A stretch of 64,000 bases of DNA, taken from assembly GCA_037200125.1 (NCBI GenBank), contig JBBCGS010000008.1, positions 434,001 through 498,000 on the forward strand. Reading direction: 5' to 3'. Positions 1-8,717 of the stretch are shown here, piece by piece. This stretch comes from JADGHX01 sp037200125. Its GTDB lineage: Bacteria; Pseudomonadota; Gammaproteobacteria; Steroidobacterales; Steroidobacteraceae. Made by a program: the position numbers and the translations under genes. The notes below the pieces were generated by a model that did no database searches, was not told the DNA's origin, and worked only from the letters and a program-made list of their open reading frames with translations. The number at the start of each line of letters is the position of its first letter. Position 1 is the first letter of the stretch.

Positions 1-1
1 G

Positions 2-307
2 TGGTCACAGACCGCGAGCGATTGGGGCACGCGCGCGGGCTTCACCCTGCAACGACTCGGCGTCGATGTGCCGGGGCTGGGGGGCACCATCTATCTCGAG
101 CGCGGGCAGCTTCTGCATCTCGGCATGGCGCTTTCGTATGCGCCGGCCAACCCGCCGGCCGGAATCGGCGCCGGACCCGGCACGACGTTCAGCCTGAGCG
201 AGAGCCGCCGCATCAAGTTTTACGAGCGCAATTACTACGACCACCCGGCATTCGGGGTCGTTACGCTCGTTACGCCGGCGCAAGGGGCGAGGCCAGCGGG
301 ACGATAG
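2..307 (+). CDS. C-terminal part of a CsiV-like protein (5' end outside window)
   Basis: The frame is open from the left edge to a TAG at 305-307, about 101 residues. The tail contains SESRRIKF followed by YYDHPAFGVVTLVTP. As I recall it, this matches the C-terminal signature of CsiV, a small periplasmic peptidoglycan-binding protein of gammaproteobacteria that is often encoded beside mfd: an RR stretch, then aromatic-DHP-x-FG and a closing TP. The preceding GTIYLERGQLLHL fits a beta strand of the same domain. The start, signal peptide and full domain lie outside the window. The assignment rests on the recalled pattern only; any other small envelope protein with the same ending would look alike. 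Confidence 0.5.
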   Translation, partial: WSQTASDWGTRAGFTLQRLGVDVPGLGGTIYLERGQLLHLGMALSYAPANPPAGIGAGPGTTFSLSESRRIKFYERNYYDHPAFGVVTLVTPAQGARPAGR

Positions 308-440
308 CTCCGCCGACGAGTTGCCACGGATAACGACAAGAACGAGATGGCGAACAACCCCTACTCCCCGCAAGCGCGGGGTTCGGGCCGCCGCTCGGCA
401 CCCGATGAGCTCACACGCGCGCCGTTGAGGACGAAACTAC

Positions 441-899
441 TTGGCCCGAAATCCCTATGAACCCCCTGGCTCGCCGCTTTCGGAGTCGGGACGACGCGGC
501 GAACCGCCGAAGCAGGTAATCTGGTCCGTATGGCTGATGCGCATCTCGCTCGTCGTCGGCTATGCATCGCTGTTTCTCGTGCAGGACCTCGCCGCCGCAC
601 TGGGGGATGTGCCTGCGGACACGCGCTCGGCATCCGTCGTCTTTTTCTTCGTGATGCTCGCGCTGACGGCGGTGGTCTATCTCTGGCTCATCCAGAACGT
701 GAAGGATGGGCGCAACTGGGCGCGCATCGTCATGCTCATGCTCACCGCGCTCGGTCTGTTCAGCATGCTCGTGGGCGGTGAGAGCGCGCCGACGGTGGTG
801 CGCGTGATCAGCGTCCTCGACACGATCATCGACATCACCGCGATCGTGCTGATCTTCAAACCGCCGGGGGCTGACTGGTTTCGGAACGGGCGCGCCTAG
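441..899 (+). CDS. Small four-helix membrane protein, function unknown
   Basis: A 152-residue protein starting at TTG, with GAGGA about ten bases upstream. The N-terminus reads LARNPYEPP, a proline-rich cytoplasmic opener typical of small inner-membrane proteins of unknown function. Four hydrophobic segments follow at roughly residues 28-50, 62-82, 92-110 and 118-138. No catalytic motif is visible. Just upstream, an ATG at 347 opens a short frame beginning MANNPYSPQ and ending at 460. This looks like a second N-terminus of the same kind, so a decayed paralogue or an upstream alternative may exist. No operon partner is evident: it stands alone between the CsiV-like gene and a methyltransferase. 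Confidence 0.6.
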   Translation: MARNPYEPPGSPLSESGRRGEPPKQVIWSVWLMRISLVVGYASLFLVQDLAAALGDVPADTRSASVVFFFVMLALTAVVYLWLIQNVKDGRNWARIVMLMLTALGLFSMLVGGESAPTVVRVISVLDTIIDITAIVLIFKPPGADWFRNGRA

Positions 900-992
900 G
901 CGGCGCCGCGCTACTGTCCTGGCGCTCTGCCCTGTTTTCGGCGCAGTATCCCGTCGCCTCAGAACAATTCGAACAGAACGGGGGATTCAACG

Positions 993-1997
993 ATGGCTTT
1001 GCAGGAAACCGAGCAGCTCACTCGCATGATGGCCGCCGCAGCGCTCCCTCGTGCCATCTGCACCCTGGGCGAACTGGGAGTGGCCGACCATATTCAGAGC
1101 GGCGCTCCGCGGAGCGCGGCGAATCTCGCGAGCGCCACGGGGGCGAATGAAGACGCGCTCTATCGCTTGATGCGATTCACCGCGAGCTACGGCGTATTCC
1201 GGGAAACGGCCAATCGTTCATTCGACCACACGCCCGTTTCAGCGGCGCTGAGAACGGATGCGGACAGCTCCTTCCGCCCCGCTGCGCGCATGTTTCACCG
1301 GATGTTCCCGGGGTGGGACGGGCTTCACCACGCCGTTGCCACCGGCGGATCGAGCTTCGAGAAGGTGTTCGGCATGCCGATGTTCGATCACATCGGCCAG
1401 CATCCCGAGCTCGGCCCGCTCTTCGATGCGGGGATGACGGCGGTCCACGGGCACGAGACGGCGGCGATGCTGGAAGCGTACGACTTCAGCGACATCCAGA
1501 CGCTCGCGGATATCGGTGGAGGGAATGGCTCGTTGCTCACGGCGGTGCTGCGGAAATATCCGCATCTCAAAGGCTTTCTGTACGATCTCGGGCACGTGGC
1601 CGGCCGCGCAAACGAATCGATTCGCGCGCACGGGCTCGAGGCGCGGTGTGCAGTGATCGAGGGAAGCTTCTTCGATTCCATTCCGCCGGGCGCGGATGCG
1701 TACCTCATGCGTCACGTGATCCACGATTGGACCGACGAGCAGAGCGTTCAGATCCTGCGTAACTGCCGCAAAGCGGTGCCAGCGAATGGAAGGATTCTCA
1801 TCGTCGAGTTTCACGTCTCGCCCGCCAACGAGCCGTCCGTCGGCAAGGACGCGGACATGATCATGATGGCGTATCCGGGCGGGAAGGAGCGCACGCCGGA
1901 GGAGTATGGCGCGTTGTTCGAGCAGGCCGGATTCCGGCTCAGTAGCGTGACGAGGACGAAGTCGGCGGTGAGCGTGATTGAGGGGCGGCCGGCTTGA
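993..1997 (+). CDS. SAM-dependent O-methyltransferase (plant-type / COMT-like family)
   Basis: A 334-residue methyltransferase that probably transfers a methyl group from S-adenosylmethionine to a hydroxyl of a small aromatic or polyketide-like substrate, in the cytoplasm. Residues 1-100 form the helical winged-helix dimerisation part (ALPRAICTLGELGVADHI). The Rossmann part begins with motif I, LADIGGGNGS (171-180). HVIHDWTDEQ (241-250) supplies the usual catalytic His-Asp pair, H244 and D245. Start ATG has GGGGGA eight bases upstream. The length equals that of the hydroxyneurosporene/acetylserotonin O-methyltransferase group. It is monocistronic and followed by an intrinsic terminator. The substrate cannot be inferred because no biosynthetic genes adjoin. 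Confidence 0.85.
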   Translation: MALQETEQLTRMMAAAALPRAICTLGELGVADHIQSGAPRSAANLASATGANEDALYRLMRFTASYGVFRETANRSFDHTPVSAALRTDADSSFRPAARMFHRMFPGWDGLHHAVATGGSSFEKVFGMPMFDHIGQHPELGPLFDAGMTAVHGHETAAMLEAYDFSDIQTLADIGGGNGSLLTAVLRKYPHLKGFLYDLGHVAGRANESIRAHGLEARCAVIEGSFFDSIPPGADAYLMRHVIHDWTDEQSVQILRNCRKAVPANGRILIVEFHVSPANEPSVGKDADMIMMAYPGGKERTPEEYGALFEQAGFRLSSVTRTKSAVSVIEGRPA

Positions 1998-2022
1998 ACC
2001 CTTCGATTTCGAGGGGTTTTAA
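1998..2022 (+). terminator. Intrinsic terminator of the O-methyltransferase gene
   Basis: Directly after the TGA, AACCCTTCGA and TCGAGGGGTT pair as a stem of about ten bases (one G-T pair) with a very short loop. The stem ends in TTTT followed by AATT. Position and U-run fit a rho-independent terminator for the plus-strand gene. Confidence 0.65.
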
Positions 2023-2082
2023 TTCGGCGGTTATAGACACGTTCTCAAACGCCGATCCCGGCGTTCTCCCCACCCATTCGCC

Positions 2083-2421
2083 TCATGACCACACAACGAT
2101 CCCCCGCGGCTCGGCGTCTTGCCGGCTACCGAAATAGTGCACGTCGAGGTCATCGCAAAACTTCACGATCCAACTGCTCCCGAAGTCGGGACAGTAGCAA
2201 CGCCCCTTTCCATTCGGCAGATAGACGACCACAACATCGCGATGCACGCGCGAGCTTCCAGGATCTGGTGCGTGCTCTTCGCCCTCTACGCGAAAATCGT
2301 CTGGATTCTTCATGGATTGCTTGCAGAGCCACCGAAAGGTCTCCTGCTCCTCAAATGGAAACGCGTTGAATGAGATAGCGCGCACCGGATGGCTCTCCAG
2401 GTTTTCAGCAACGTTCATCAT
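2083..2421 (-). CDS. Hypothetical protein, second gene of a damaged two-gene unit
   Basis: About 112 residues, not recognised. ATG at 2421 is preferred because GGAGG lies just before it and because it overlaps the stop of the upstream gene by four bases, a sign of translational coupling. The protein is soluble, without signal peptide or membrane segment. It has an acidic middle and the stretch RDVVVVYLPNGKGRCYCPDFGSSW, whose two close cysteines (CYC) could be structural. Its partner upstream looks like the C-terminal part of a PD-(D/E)XK nuclease-like protein. The pairing suggests a small module of unknown role; immunity or regulatory functions are guesses. Confidence 0.5.
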   Translation of the reverse strand: MMNVAENLESHPVRAISFNAFPFEEQETFRWLCKQSMKNPDDFRVEGEEHAPDPGSSRVHRDVVVVYLPNGKGRCYCPDFGSSWIVKFCDDLDVHYFGSRQDAEPRGIVVWS

Positions 2422-2828
2422 ACCCTCCTGCACCAGCTCAGAATCTTGTCTTTGAACTCAACACTCGTCTGCGTACGAATGAACGCGTTCAGATCCGCCG
2501 GGTCTGGATTCGCTCTGCGCGGATCCACTTCAACGCGCCAGGTCTCGTAGTCTTCGGGATTCTCTATCGTTATCAGGCCAACGCCATGCTCCTGCGCATC
2601 ACAGATCAGCCGTTCCAAAACGGACTTCAAAGCGCCTCTCTCGGATGCCGGTACGTGAACCAGCACATGCGCATAGTGAGCGGCACGTCGGTGCGAGAGC
2701 GCCTCGTAGACCGCTGTAACGTCGAGGCCATCGTACGTTTTGACTTCGAACGTTCGAAGCTCAACGGGTCGACCGGGCACGTACTTGTATGCATTGCTAC
2801 TGGCCAAGGTGATGTCGGGCCGAGTCCC
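2418..2828 (-). pseudogene. Truncated PD-(D/E)XK nuclease-like protein
   Basis: The open frame runs from a TGA (2829-2831) to the stop at 2418; the only start is a weak TTG at 2807. Just upstream of that TTG the frame still reads RPDITLASSN, and then ELRTFEVKTYDGLD follows. Spaced D...E-x-K in this context is the hallmark of the PD-(D/E)XK nuclease fold, with AVYEALSHRRAAHYAHVLVHVP as the next helix and strand. The essential Asp lies outside any ATG-started frame and there is no N-terminal domain, so the gene looks 5'-truncated. The remaining 120 or so residues would be the C-terminal catalytic half of a restriction-like or DNA-repair-like protein. Family assignment is by motif spacing only. 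Confidence 0.5.
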
Positions 2829-3133
2829 TCAATCTGCAGCTGTGAATCGCGTCCTTAGCGGGTGCTCTGACTGGAGGCGCACCCGTCGCGAAGGCCTAGC
2901 GAAAGAGAATCTTCAATCCCCGGTGCCCCTGACTCGCCACCCCAATCACCGCATTCGCGACCAGCACGCCCTTCTCTCGCGCAACCGTTACTTGCTGCGT
3001 CTGCACGCAAGCCCCATTTGGTACGCACGTTGCATAGCCTCCAAGCCTTCTCGCGCAAGAAGATCGGCGGCGTAAGCACGCGCAGCCATGGATTGATCCG
3101 AACGAACCAGAAGAACAGCGCAGGCAAAGGAAC
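2829..3133. other. Gene-less stretch of 305 bases upstream of the broken nuclease gene
   Basis: No convincing gene is seen. On the minus strand short frames cover it; one ends QGHRGLKILFR and has a weakly protein-like composition, but its start and length are not credible. It may be the eroded 5' part of the nuclease-like gene or of a third gene of the same module. The last bases (AAAGGA) serve as ribosome binding site for the plus-strand gene at 3134. Confidence 0.4.
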
Positions 3134-4966
3134 ATGGCCATGCAGATGTCTCACCGGTTTTCCGCAAAGGAATGCGCCTCAACTCCAACGCGCTCACGAT
3201 TGAAAACGCGGGCTTCCGCGCCACTCGGACACCTCATCGGTCGCAATCGAGCAAGGCTCATTTCCGCAGCCTGCAGCGTAGTTGCACTGGCTCTTACCCT
3301 TGAGACGTTCGCGCAAAACGTTCCGCCCGGAGTCGCGGCGTTGAACGATGCGGACCTGCACTTTCCGGGAGCGTTCTCATCCGAGTTGCCCTACGACGTC
3401 GCTGCGGCGAAGTTGTCCTCCGCGCTTGCTCGAGACCTCCTCACTGCAAAACCCCAGCCTCCCACTGAAGAACTACGCGTCCCGAAATCGCAACGACTCT
3501 TCGATATCTTCGCCTGGCAGGCCTTCCTCGCTCTGAACTGGCCTGCCGCAAGCAGTGGCAAGCCGGACGCCACCAAGACCCTCGCCGATGGCGGCCCGCG
3601 CGTCTGGGAGTATTGGATGGAGACGAGTCAGCTCTTCAAGCTCGATGGAGGTGAGCCGGACGCCTGGCCGCAAACGCTCGCACAGGCGCGCACTCCGCTC
3701 GACCGCACGAAAGCCGCATGGACCACCGGCTTGCGTGCGGATCAGAATCTGCAGGCGTTCTCGGGCCCACTCGTCGATCAGAACGGCAAGTGGGTGCGCT
3801 ATCAGGTGAAGATCAACCGCGAAGAGTACGACTACATCGTCGCCAACAAGCTCTACAACCTCGACGGCCAGATTGAGTTCAGTCGCACCAGCGTCGTGAG
3901 CTTCCCCATCGGCGATGTGGCCGCCGCACGCCGCGGCGCCATCGAGCTGAAGATGGCGTGGAAGGAGCTCGGCCCCACGGACATCCCCTCCCGCTACTAC
4001 ACCGTCGACGGCCAGGTGAAGAACAACGACACAGGCAAGTTCGAGGCGCGCACGCTAGGACTCGTGGGGATGCATATCGCCATGCGCACCGCGAGCTCGC
4101 CGCAATGGATGTGGGCCACATTCGAGCAAGTCGATAACGTCAACGCGAACGAGCTCGAAAGCGGCATCGGCTTGAACGGCAAACCGGTCGCCGTGCACGC
4201 CAACTTCAATCGACCCGCAAGCCCTACGGCACTGCCCAACGTGTTGCCGGCAAAGAATGCCGTCATCGACGCAACCACCGGTCTCCCGCGTGAGCTCCGC
4301 ACGGGCGAGACGGCGGATGGATGGCTCGAGCGTCTGACCGCGGCGCCGGTTCAGGTGACACGCGTGGTTCCTATCCCCAATACCACCGCAGCGTTGAACG
4401 CGGAGGTGCAAGCACTCCTGCGACAGGTGAAAGGCACCCGAGCCGGTGGTTCTGTCTTTCAGCACTACGAGCTCATCGGTGCACAGTGGCCCGTGTTTCC
4501 CGGCTCATCGGCATTCCCGTCCGGGGCAGGCAGCGCGCCTGAGAGCATCGTGCACAAGACGCCCGGCGCAATGGTGCCGGTATACGTCGCGAATACCACG
4601 ATGGAAACCTACTTCCAGACAGGCGTTCAAGTGGCCGGCCCGCTCGCGCAGGACGACCGACTCGCGCCCAACGTCTTCGCGGACACAACGATGGTGTTCG
4701 GCACCGAGAGCTGTGTAGGCTGCCACTACTCCTCCGGCATCGCCGTTGGCTATCGAACGGTTGATGGTCAGAAGAAACCGATCTTCGGCATCAACTCGAA
4801 CGATGGCCGCACCGGCAGCGCCAATTACAGCTGGCTACTGCAGATGGAAGCCAAGTTCCGCGCCGCGCCCGCACTCTCGCCCAAGCGTCACGACTACGAG
4901 GTCGGCGGTGGCCACGCCGAACCATCTGTCGCACGAACCACGGCCCCATCCAAGGACGGCAAGTGA
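3134..4966 (+). CDS. Exported protein with one c-type heme motif
   Basis: 610 residues. A long basic N-region is followed by a hydrophobic core (about residues 43-58, ISAACSVVALALTLETFAQ), consistent with a signal peptide and export to the periplasm. The mature part opens with WQAFLALNWPA, and the family-like body is rich in aromatic residues. A single heme-binding motif CVGCH lies near the C-terminus (C527, C530, H531). It is not a classical small cytochrome c; the bulk of the chain probably forms a separate domain of unknown role. Start ATG has AAAGGA at a good distance. The stop is three bases before the GH31 gene, so the two are surely co-transcribed. A redox step on a carbohydrate product is conceivable but is inference. 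Confidence 0.65.
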   Translation: MAMQMSHRFSAKECASTPTRSRLKTRASAPLGHLIGRNRARLISAACSVVALALTLETFAQNVPPGVAALNDADLHFPGAFSSELPYDVAAAKLSSALARDLLTAKPQPPTEELRVPKSQRLFDIFAWQAFLALNWPAASSGKPDATKTLADGGPRVWEYWMETSQLFKLDGGEPDAWPQTLAQARTPLDRTKAAWTTGLRADQNLQAFSGPLVDQNGKWVRYQVKINREEYDYIVANKLYNLDGQIEFSRTSVVSFPIGDVAAARRGAIELKMAWKELGPTDIPSRYYTVDGQVKNNDTGKFEARTLGLVGMHIAMRTASSPQWMWATFEQVDNVNANELESGIGLNGKPVAVHANFNRPASPTALPNVLPAKNAVIDATTGLPRELRTGETADGWLERLTAAPVQVTRVVPIPNTTAALNAEVQALLRQVKGTRAGGSVFQHYELIGAQWPVFPGSSAFPSGAGSAPESIVHKTPGAMVPVYVANTTMETYFQTGVQVAGPLAQDDRLAPNVFADTTMVFGTESCVGCHYSSGIAVGYRTVDGQKKPIFGINSNDGRTGSANYSWLLQMEAKFRAAPALSPKRHDYEVGGGHAEPSVARTTAPSKDGK

Positions 4967-4969
4967 CCC

Positions 4970-7747
4970 ATGCCCTTCTATCCAGTCATCGCATGTAACG
5001 GGTTCACTCCAAATCTCGGCCAGTGGACCTCGGTAGGCACGATTACCGGTTTCACGCAGACCGGCAACGTCGTGAACTTCCAGATGCAGTCGGGGCCGGC
5101 GCCGCAACTCACGATTCTCTCCGCAACGCTATTTCGGGTGCGCTTCAATCCCGCGGGCAACTATTCGTCCGATAACTCCAACGCCGTCGTCAACAAAAAC
5201 CTCGGCGCGCCGGCGTTCGCCGTCAACGATCTCGGCGGGAGCCTCGAGATTCAGACCGGCGCTCTGCGCATCGTCATCAACAAATCGCCGTGGTCGCTGG
5301 CGGTCTTTCGTTTCGGCCAGCTCATCCATGCAGACACCCCGACCTACAACCTCGTCTACATTCCCGGCCAGGAGGTGATCGCAAACTTCAAGGTCTACCC
5401 TGCGAATGCACGCTACTTCGGGCTGGGCGAGAAGGCCGGCGCCGCACTCGCCAAGAACGAGTTCAGCACGACATTCATCAACTACGACAACTTCACGTAT
5501 CACCAGGGGCCGGGAATCCCCGGCGACGGGCAGAACTGTCTCAATCCGCAGGAACCGCTCTACTGCTCCATCCCGTTTCTGATCGAGAACAATCCGAACC
5601 CGGTGAATGGCGGCGCCTATAGCTACGGGCTGCTGTTCGACAATCCCGCGCAGACGTTCTTCAACATCGGGGCGAGCGACTACTCGAACATGTTCGGGAA
5701 GTACTACTTCGGTGCGTTATTCGGAGAGCTGGACTACTACTTCATGTATGGCGCGGAGGTCTCCGCGGTGCTTTCCCAATACACCGCGCTCACGGGCCGC
5801 TCCCCGATGCCTCCGCGGTACGTGTTCGGCTATCACCAGGGCGCCTACGGGTACTACAAAGACACGATTCTGCAGGCGGCCGCGCAGAACTACCGGAACG
5901 CACGGATCCCGATCGATGGATTGCACATCGATGTGGACTTTCAGAACAACTACCGCACATTCACGAGCAGCGACATCAAGTTTCCGAACGCGCCCCAGCT
6001 CATGGCGCAGCTACATAACCAAGGCTTCCGCTGCAGCACTAACATCACGCCTCTGGTAAACCACTACGGTATCGACGAGACCGGCAACATCGTGGACTAC
6101 CCCGCCCTCTCGTCGGGTGAAGCCCTTGCCGCGCCGGGCGAGCCTCCCGGCGCATTCATCTACAACACGCGGGCCGGCGGCGGGCCGGATCCCGATAAAT
6201 TCATCGGCACCGTCGACTACGGCAACAATCCGGGGCTCAACCCCGTGAGGTCCCTTCCCCTGCGCACCGACAATGCGCTGCGCGCCGACGGTTTTTATCC
6301 CGACATCGGTCGCGCCAGCGTGCGCAAGTGGTGGGGCGAGCAGTATGACTACCTGATCAACACGGTCGGGCTCGACATGATCTGGCAGGACATGACGTGC
6401 CCCGCCCTGCAGGCCAACGCCGTCACTCCGGATCGCACGCTGCCGCTCGACCTCATGATGTCCACCTTCAGCACGTTCGCGCCGAACGCGAAGGTCCACA
6501 ACAGCTACGTCATCAACCTGCTGCAGGCGACATACGACGGTGTCGCGAAGTTGCGGCCGGGCAAGCGCGTCTTCATCATCGCGCGCGGTGGGTACGCGGG
6601 AATGCAACGCTACGCGGGGTTGTGGACGGGGGACTCGTCCTCGAGCTGGGATTTCCTGTCTATCAACATTCCGGAGGTGCTGAATCTCGGGCTCTCCGGT
6701 GTGCCGATTTCAGGGTGCGACATCGGCGGCTTCGCAACCGACGACGGCCCGAACAGCGGCACGACCTCTGGCTTCTTCTACGACCCGACGACGCAAAAGA
6801 TCGTCGGCGGTGTGACCAGCCCGCAACTGCTCATGCGCTGGATGATCGTGGGCGCGTTCCTGCCCTGGTATCGCAATCACTACAACGGCTACAACAAGGC
6901 GTTTCAGGAGCCCTACGCATACGGCGAGCCGGTGCCCAGCGTGTGCCGGTACATCGTCGGGCTGCGTTACCGTCTTTTCCCGCTGTTCTACAGTGCGATG
7001 TACGAGTGCACGCAATCGGGCATGCCCATCGCGCGGCCGCTGTTTCTCAACGATTCGCAGGATCTGAACGCCTACAACTTTCTAAATGACCAGTTCTTTG
7101 TGGGCCGCGACTTTCTCGTGGCGCCCGTCGTCACACAGAGTGACACGCGCAACGTGTATCTGCCCGCGGGGAGCCAGTGGTATGCGTACATGGACAACCG
7201 CGCCCCGCTCGGGCCGGTGATCGAGGGCGGAACGCTCGTCACAAACTGGCGGGCCTCGTTGGACGGCGATCCGCAGTTCACGGTTCCGCTGTACGTTCGA
7301 GCGGGGGCGATCCTGCCGACGTGCGAACTGCAGCAGTTCATGGGGCAGCTCACGAACGACAACCCGATCACGTTCAACGTCTATCCGGGAGCGGACGGCT
7401 CGTTCACGTTGTACCAGGATGATGGTGAAACCACCGCAGCCGAGAACACCGGCGCGTTCCGGCTCACAACGATCAGTCACCAGGGCATTCCGGGAGGGCA
7501 GCGGGTTCGCGTCCTGCGCACGCACGACAATTTCGCTCCGCCCACGAGCTTCTACTTCGTGAGCTTTGTCGGGACCAATCCGCCGGTCACGGTGACGCGC
7601 GCGGGCACGGCCCTCCCCAACGTCGGCGCGCCGGACCCTCTATTCCAGTCGGGGGTCGATGCGTACTACTACAATGCGAGCCTCAAGACGACCTTCCTCA
7701 AAATCTTCGACGCGTCGCCCGACGTCGCGCTCGAAGTCACGTTCTGA
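4970..7747 (+). CDS. Glycoside hydrolase family 31 enzyme, glucan-lyase-like active site
   Basis: 925 residues: an N-terminal beta-sandwich, a TIM barrel from about residue 280, and C-terminal beta domains. GH31 landmarks are visible: the substrate-binding strand DGLHIDVDFQ, the nucleophile segment IWQDMTCPA (D474), the acid/base segment WTGDSSSSW (D555) and SGCDIGGF. In ordinary alpha-glucosidases the nucleophile segment is W-x-DMNE. WQDMT with DVDFQNNYRTFT and CSTNITP is, as I recall, closer to the alpha-1,4-glucan lyases of GH31, which release 1,5-anhydrofructose by elimination. There is no signal peptide, so the enzyme is probably cytoplasmic. The start is three bases after the preceding stop. 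The GH31 family call is firm; hydrolase versus lyase is open. Confidence 0.85.
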   Translation: MPFYPVIACNGFTPNLGQWTSVGTITGFTQTGNVVNFQMQSGPAPQLTILSATLFRVRFNPAGNYSSDNSNAVVNKNLGAPAFAVNDLGGSLEIQTGALRIVINKSPWSLAVFRFGQLIHADTPTYNLVYIPGQEVIANFKVYPANARYFGLGEKAGAALAKNEFSTTFINYDNFTYHQGPGIPGDGQNCLNPQEPLYCSIPFLIENNPNPVNGGAYSYGLLFDNPAQTFFNIGASDYSNMFGKYYFGALFGELDYYFMYGAEVSAVLSQYTALTGRSPMPPRYVFGYHQGAYGYYKDTILQAAAQNYRNARIPIDGLHIDVDFQNNYRTFTSSDIKFPNAPQLMAQLHNQGFRCSTNITPLVNHYGIDETGNIVDYPALSSGEALAAPGEPPGAFIYNTRAGGGPDPDKFIGTVDYGNNPGLNPVRSLPLRTDNALRADGFYPDIGRASVRKWWGEQYDYLINTVGLDMIWQDMTCPALQANAVTPDRTLPLDLMMSTFSTFAPNAKVHNSYVINLLQATYDGVAKLRPGKRVFIIARGGYAGMQRYAGLWTGDSSSSWDFLSINIPEVLNLGLSGVPISGCDIGGFATDDGPNSGTTSGFFYDPTTQKIVGGVTSPQLLMRWMIVGAFLPWYRNHYNGYNKAFQEPYAYGEPVPSVCRYIVGLRYRLFPLFYSAMYECTQSGMPIARPLFLNDSQDLNAYNFLNDQFFVGRDFLVAPVVTQSDTRNVYLPAGSQWYAYMDNRAPLGPVIEGGTLVTNWRASLDGDPQFTVPLYVRAGAILPTCELQQFMGQLTNDNPITFNVYPGADGSFTLYQDDGETTAAENTGAFRLTTISHQGIPGGQRVRVLRTHDNFAPPTSFYFVSFVGTNPPVTVTRAGTALPNVGAPDPLFQSGVDAYYYNASLKTTFLKIFDASPDVALEVTF

Positions 7748-7758
7748 CCGGAGCCCGT

Positions 7759-8505
7759 ATGGTCACCAAACGCATATTCGCGAGCGAGCCCGGACAGATC
7801 CGGTTCACCGAGGATTTCCACGAGCAGACTCGCGGCTGCCTGCTGCCGGGCAAGCCGATCACCCTCGAGTTCGCGGACGTTCGCATCCCCGACGAGCCGA
7901 GTGGGCTCGCGCAGATCGCAGCCTGTGTGCAGTTCGACCAGGGGCTGGCGCAGAGCATCCCGCTTCAATTGCGCAAGGCCTGGCGCGACATCGATCCCGC
8001 GCTGACCGAAGCGGGCGAAGGCAATCTTTGGGTGGGTGCGATCACCGCGCCTCCTCATACCCGTGAGCTCGTGCTGTGGTTCGAGAAAGTGGCGCCGTCG
8101 GGCAAGCGTTACTACGACAGCCGGTTCGGCAAGAACTACTGGTTCCGTTTCACATCCCTCGACGTGAGCACGCCTGACGCGGGCGTCGACGCGCGGGGTT
8201 TTCATGTAACCGTGGATGCGCAGAGCGATGTGGGCTCAATCGTCGTTCCCTATCAGATCCTCAATCGCGGGCTTGTCTCGGGTGCGCTCGAGCTTCGCGC
8301 GGTCGACACGGGCGCGGATTCCGACCGGCGCACCTGGAGCGGCAGTGCTCCACTCGATCCCAACGCCGTTGTTTCGTTCGATGTTGCTTACACGGTCTCG
8401 GGGCGCTCCTACACGGATGACAACCAGCGGCGCCATTACACAGCGCCGGATCCGGACACCGTGCTCGCCGAGCGCCGGGAGGCGGCGCTGAAATTGTCTC
8501 CATAG
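7759..8505 (+). CDS. Unknown all-beta protein coupled to the GH31 gene
   Basis: 248 residues, not recognised. It starts with ATG eleven bases after the GH31 stop and is therefore in the same transcript. The sequence is rich in beta-type segments and seems to hold two sandwich domains, roughly residues 1-135 and 140-240. YYDSRFGKNYWFRF (about 117-130) resembles the W/Y-D-x-N-x-G-x-N-Y pattern that ends several starch-binding modules, so carbohydrate contact is possible. No signal peptide and no catalytic motif are seen. The C-terminus reads YTAPDPDTVLAERREAAL, a helical tail. A role beside the GH31 enzyme is inferred from position only. Confidence 0.5.
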   Translation: MVTKRIFASEPGQIRFTEDFHEQTRGCLLPGKPITLEFADVRIPDEPSGLAQIAACVQFDQGLAQSIPLQLRKAWRDIDPALTEAGEGNLWVGAITAPPHTRELVLWFEKVAPSGKRYYDSRFGKNYWFRFTSLDVSTPDAGVDARGFHVTVDAQSDVGSIVVPYQILNRGLVSGALELRAVDTGADSDRRTWSGSAPLDPNAVVSFDVAYTVSGRSYTDDNQRRHYTAPDPDTVLAERREAALKLSP

Positions 8506-8717
8506 CGGGACGCATCCAATGCGCTGACTAACCCGATCCATGGCAGGCCGAAGGAGCGCACGTGCTATACGCCCGTATGCACGGACGCCGGACCGAGCGG
8601 CCGCTTCGCCCTCCGAGTGGTCAGTACTCGAACGCGCCGTTGTGACGCCACGAATCGCGTGCAACAGTCGCCCGCAAGAAGAATTCGCAGAAGCAGTCAG
8701 CCACGAGGGGGATATTC

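Noticed and set aside
1..333. Plus-strand frame starting at base 1
   Set aside because: Arg/His/Ala-rich shadow; the second frame has the CsiV-like reading.
2896..3141. Minus-strand open frame of 81 residues ending QGHRGLKILFR
   Set aside because: No ribosome site, Cys/Arg-rich and no recognisable motif; it overlaps the start of the heme protein gene.
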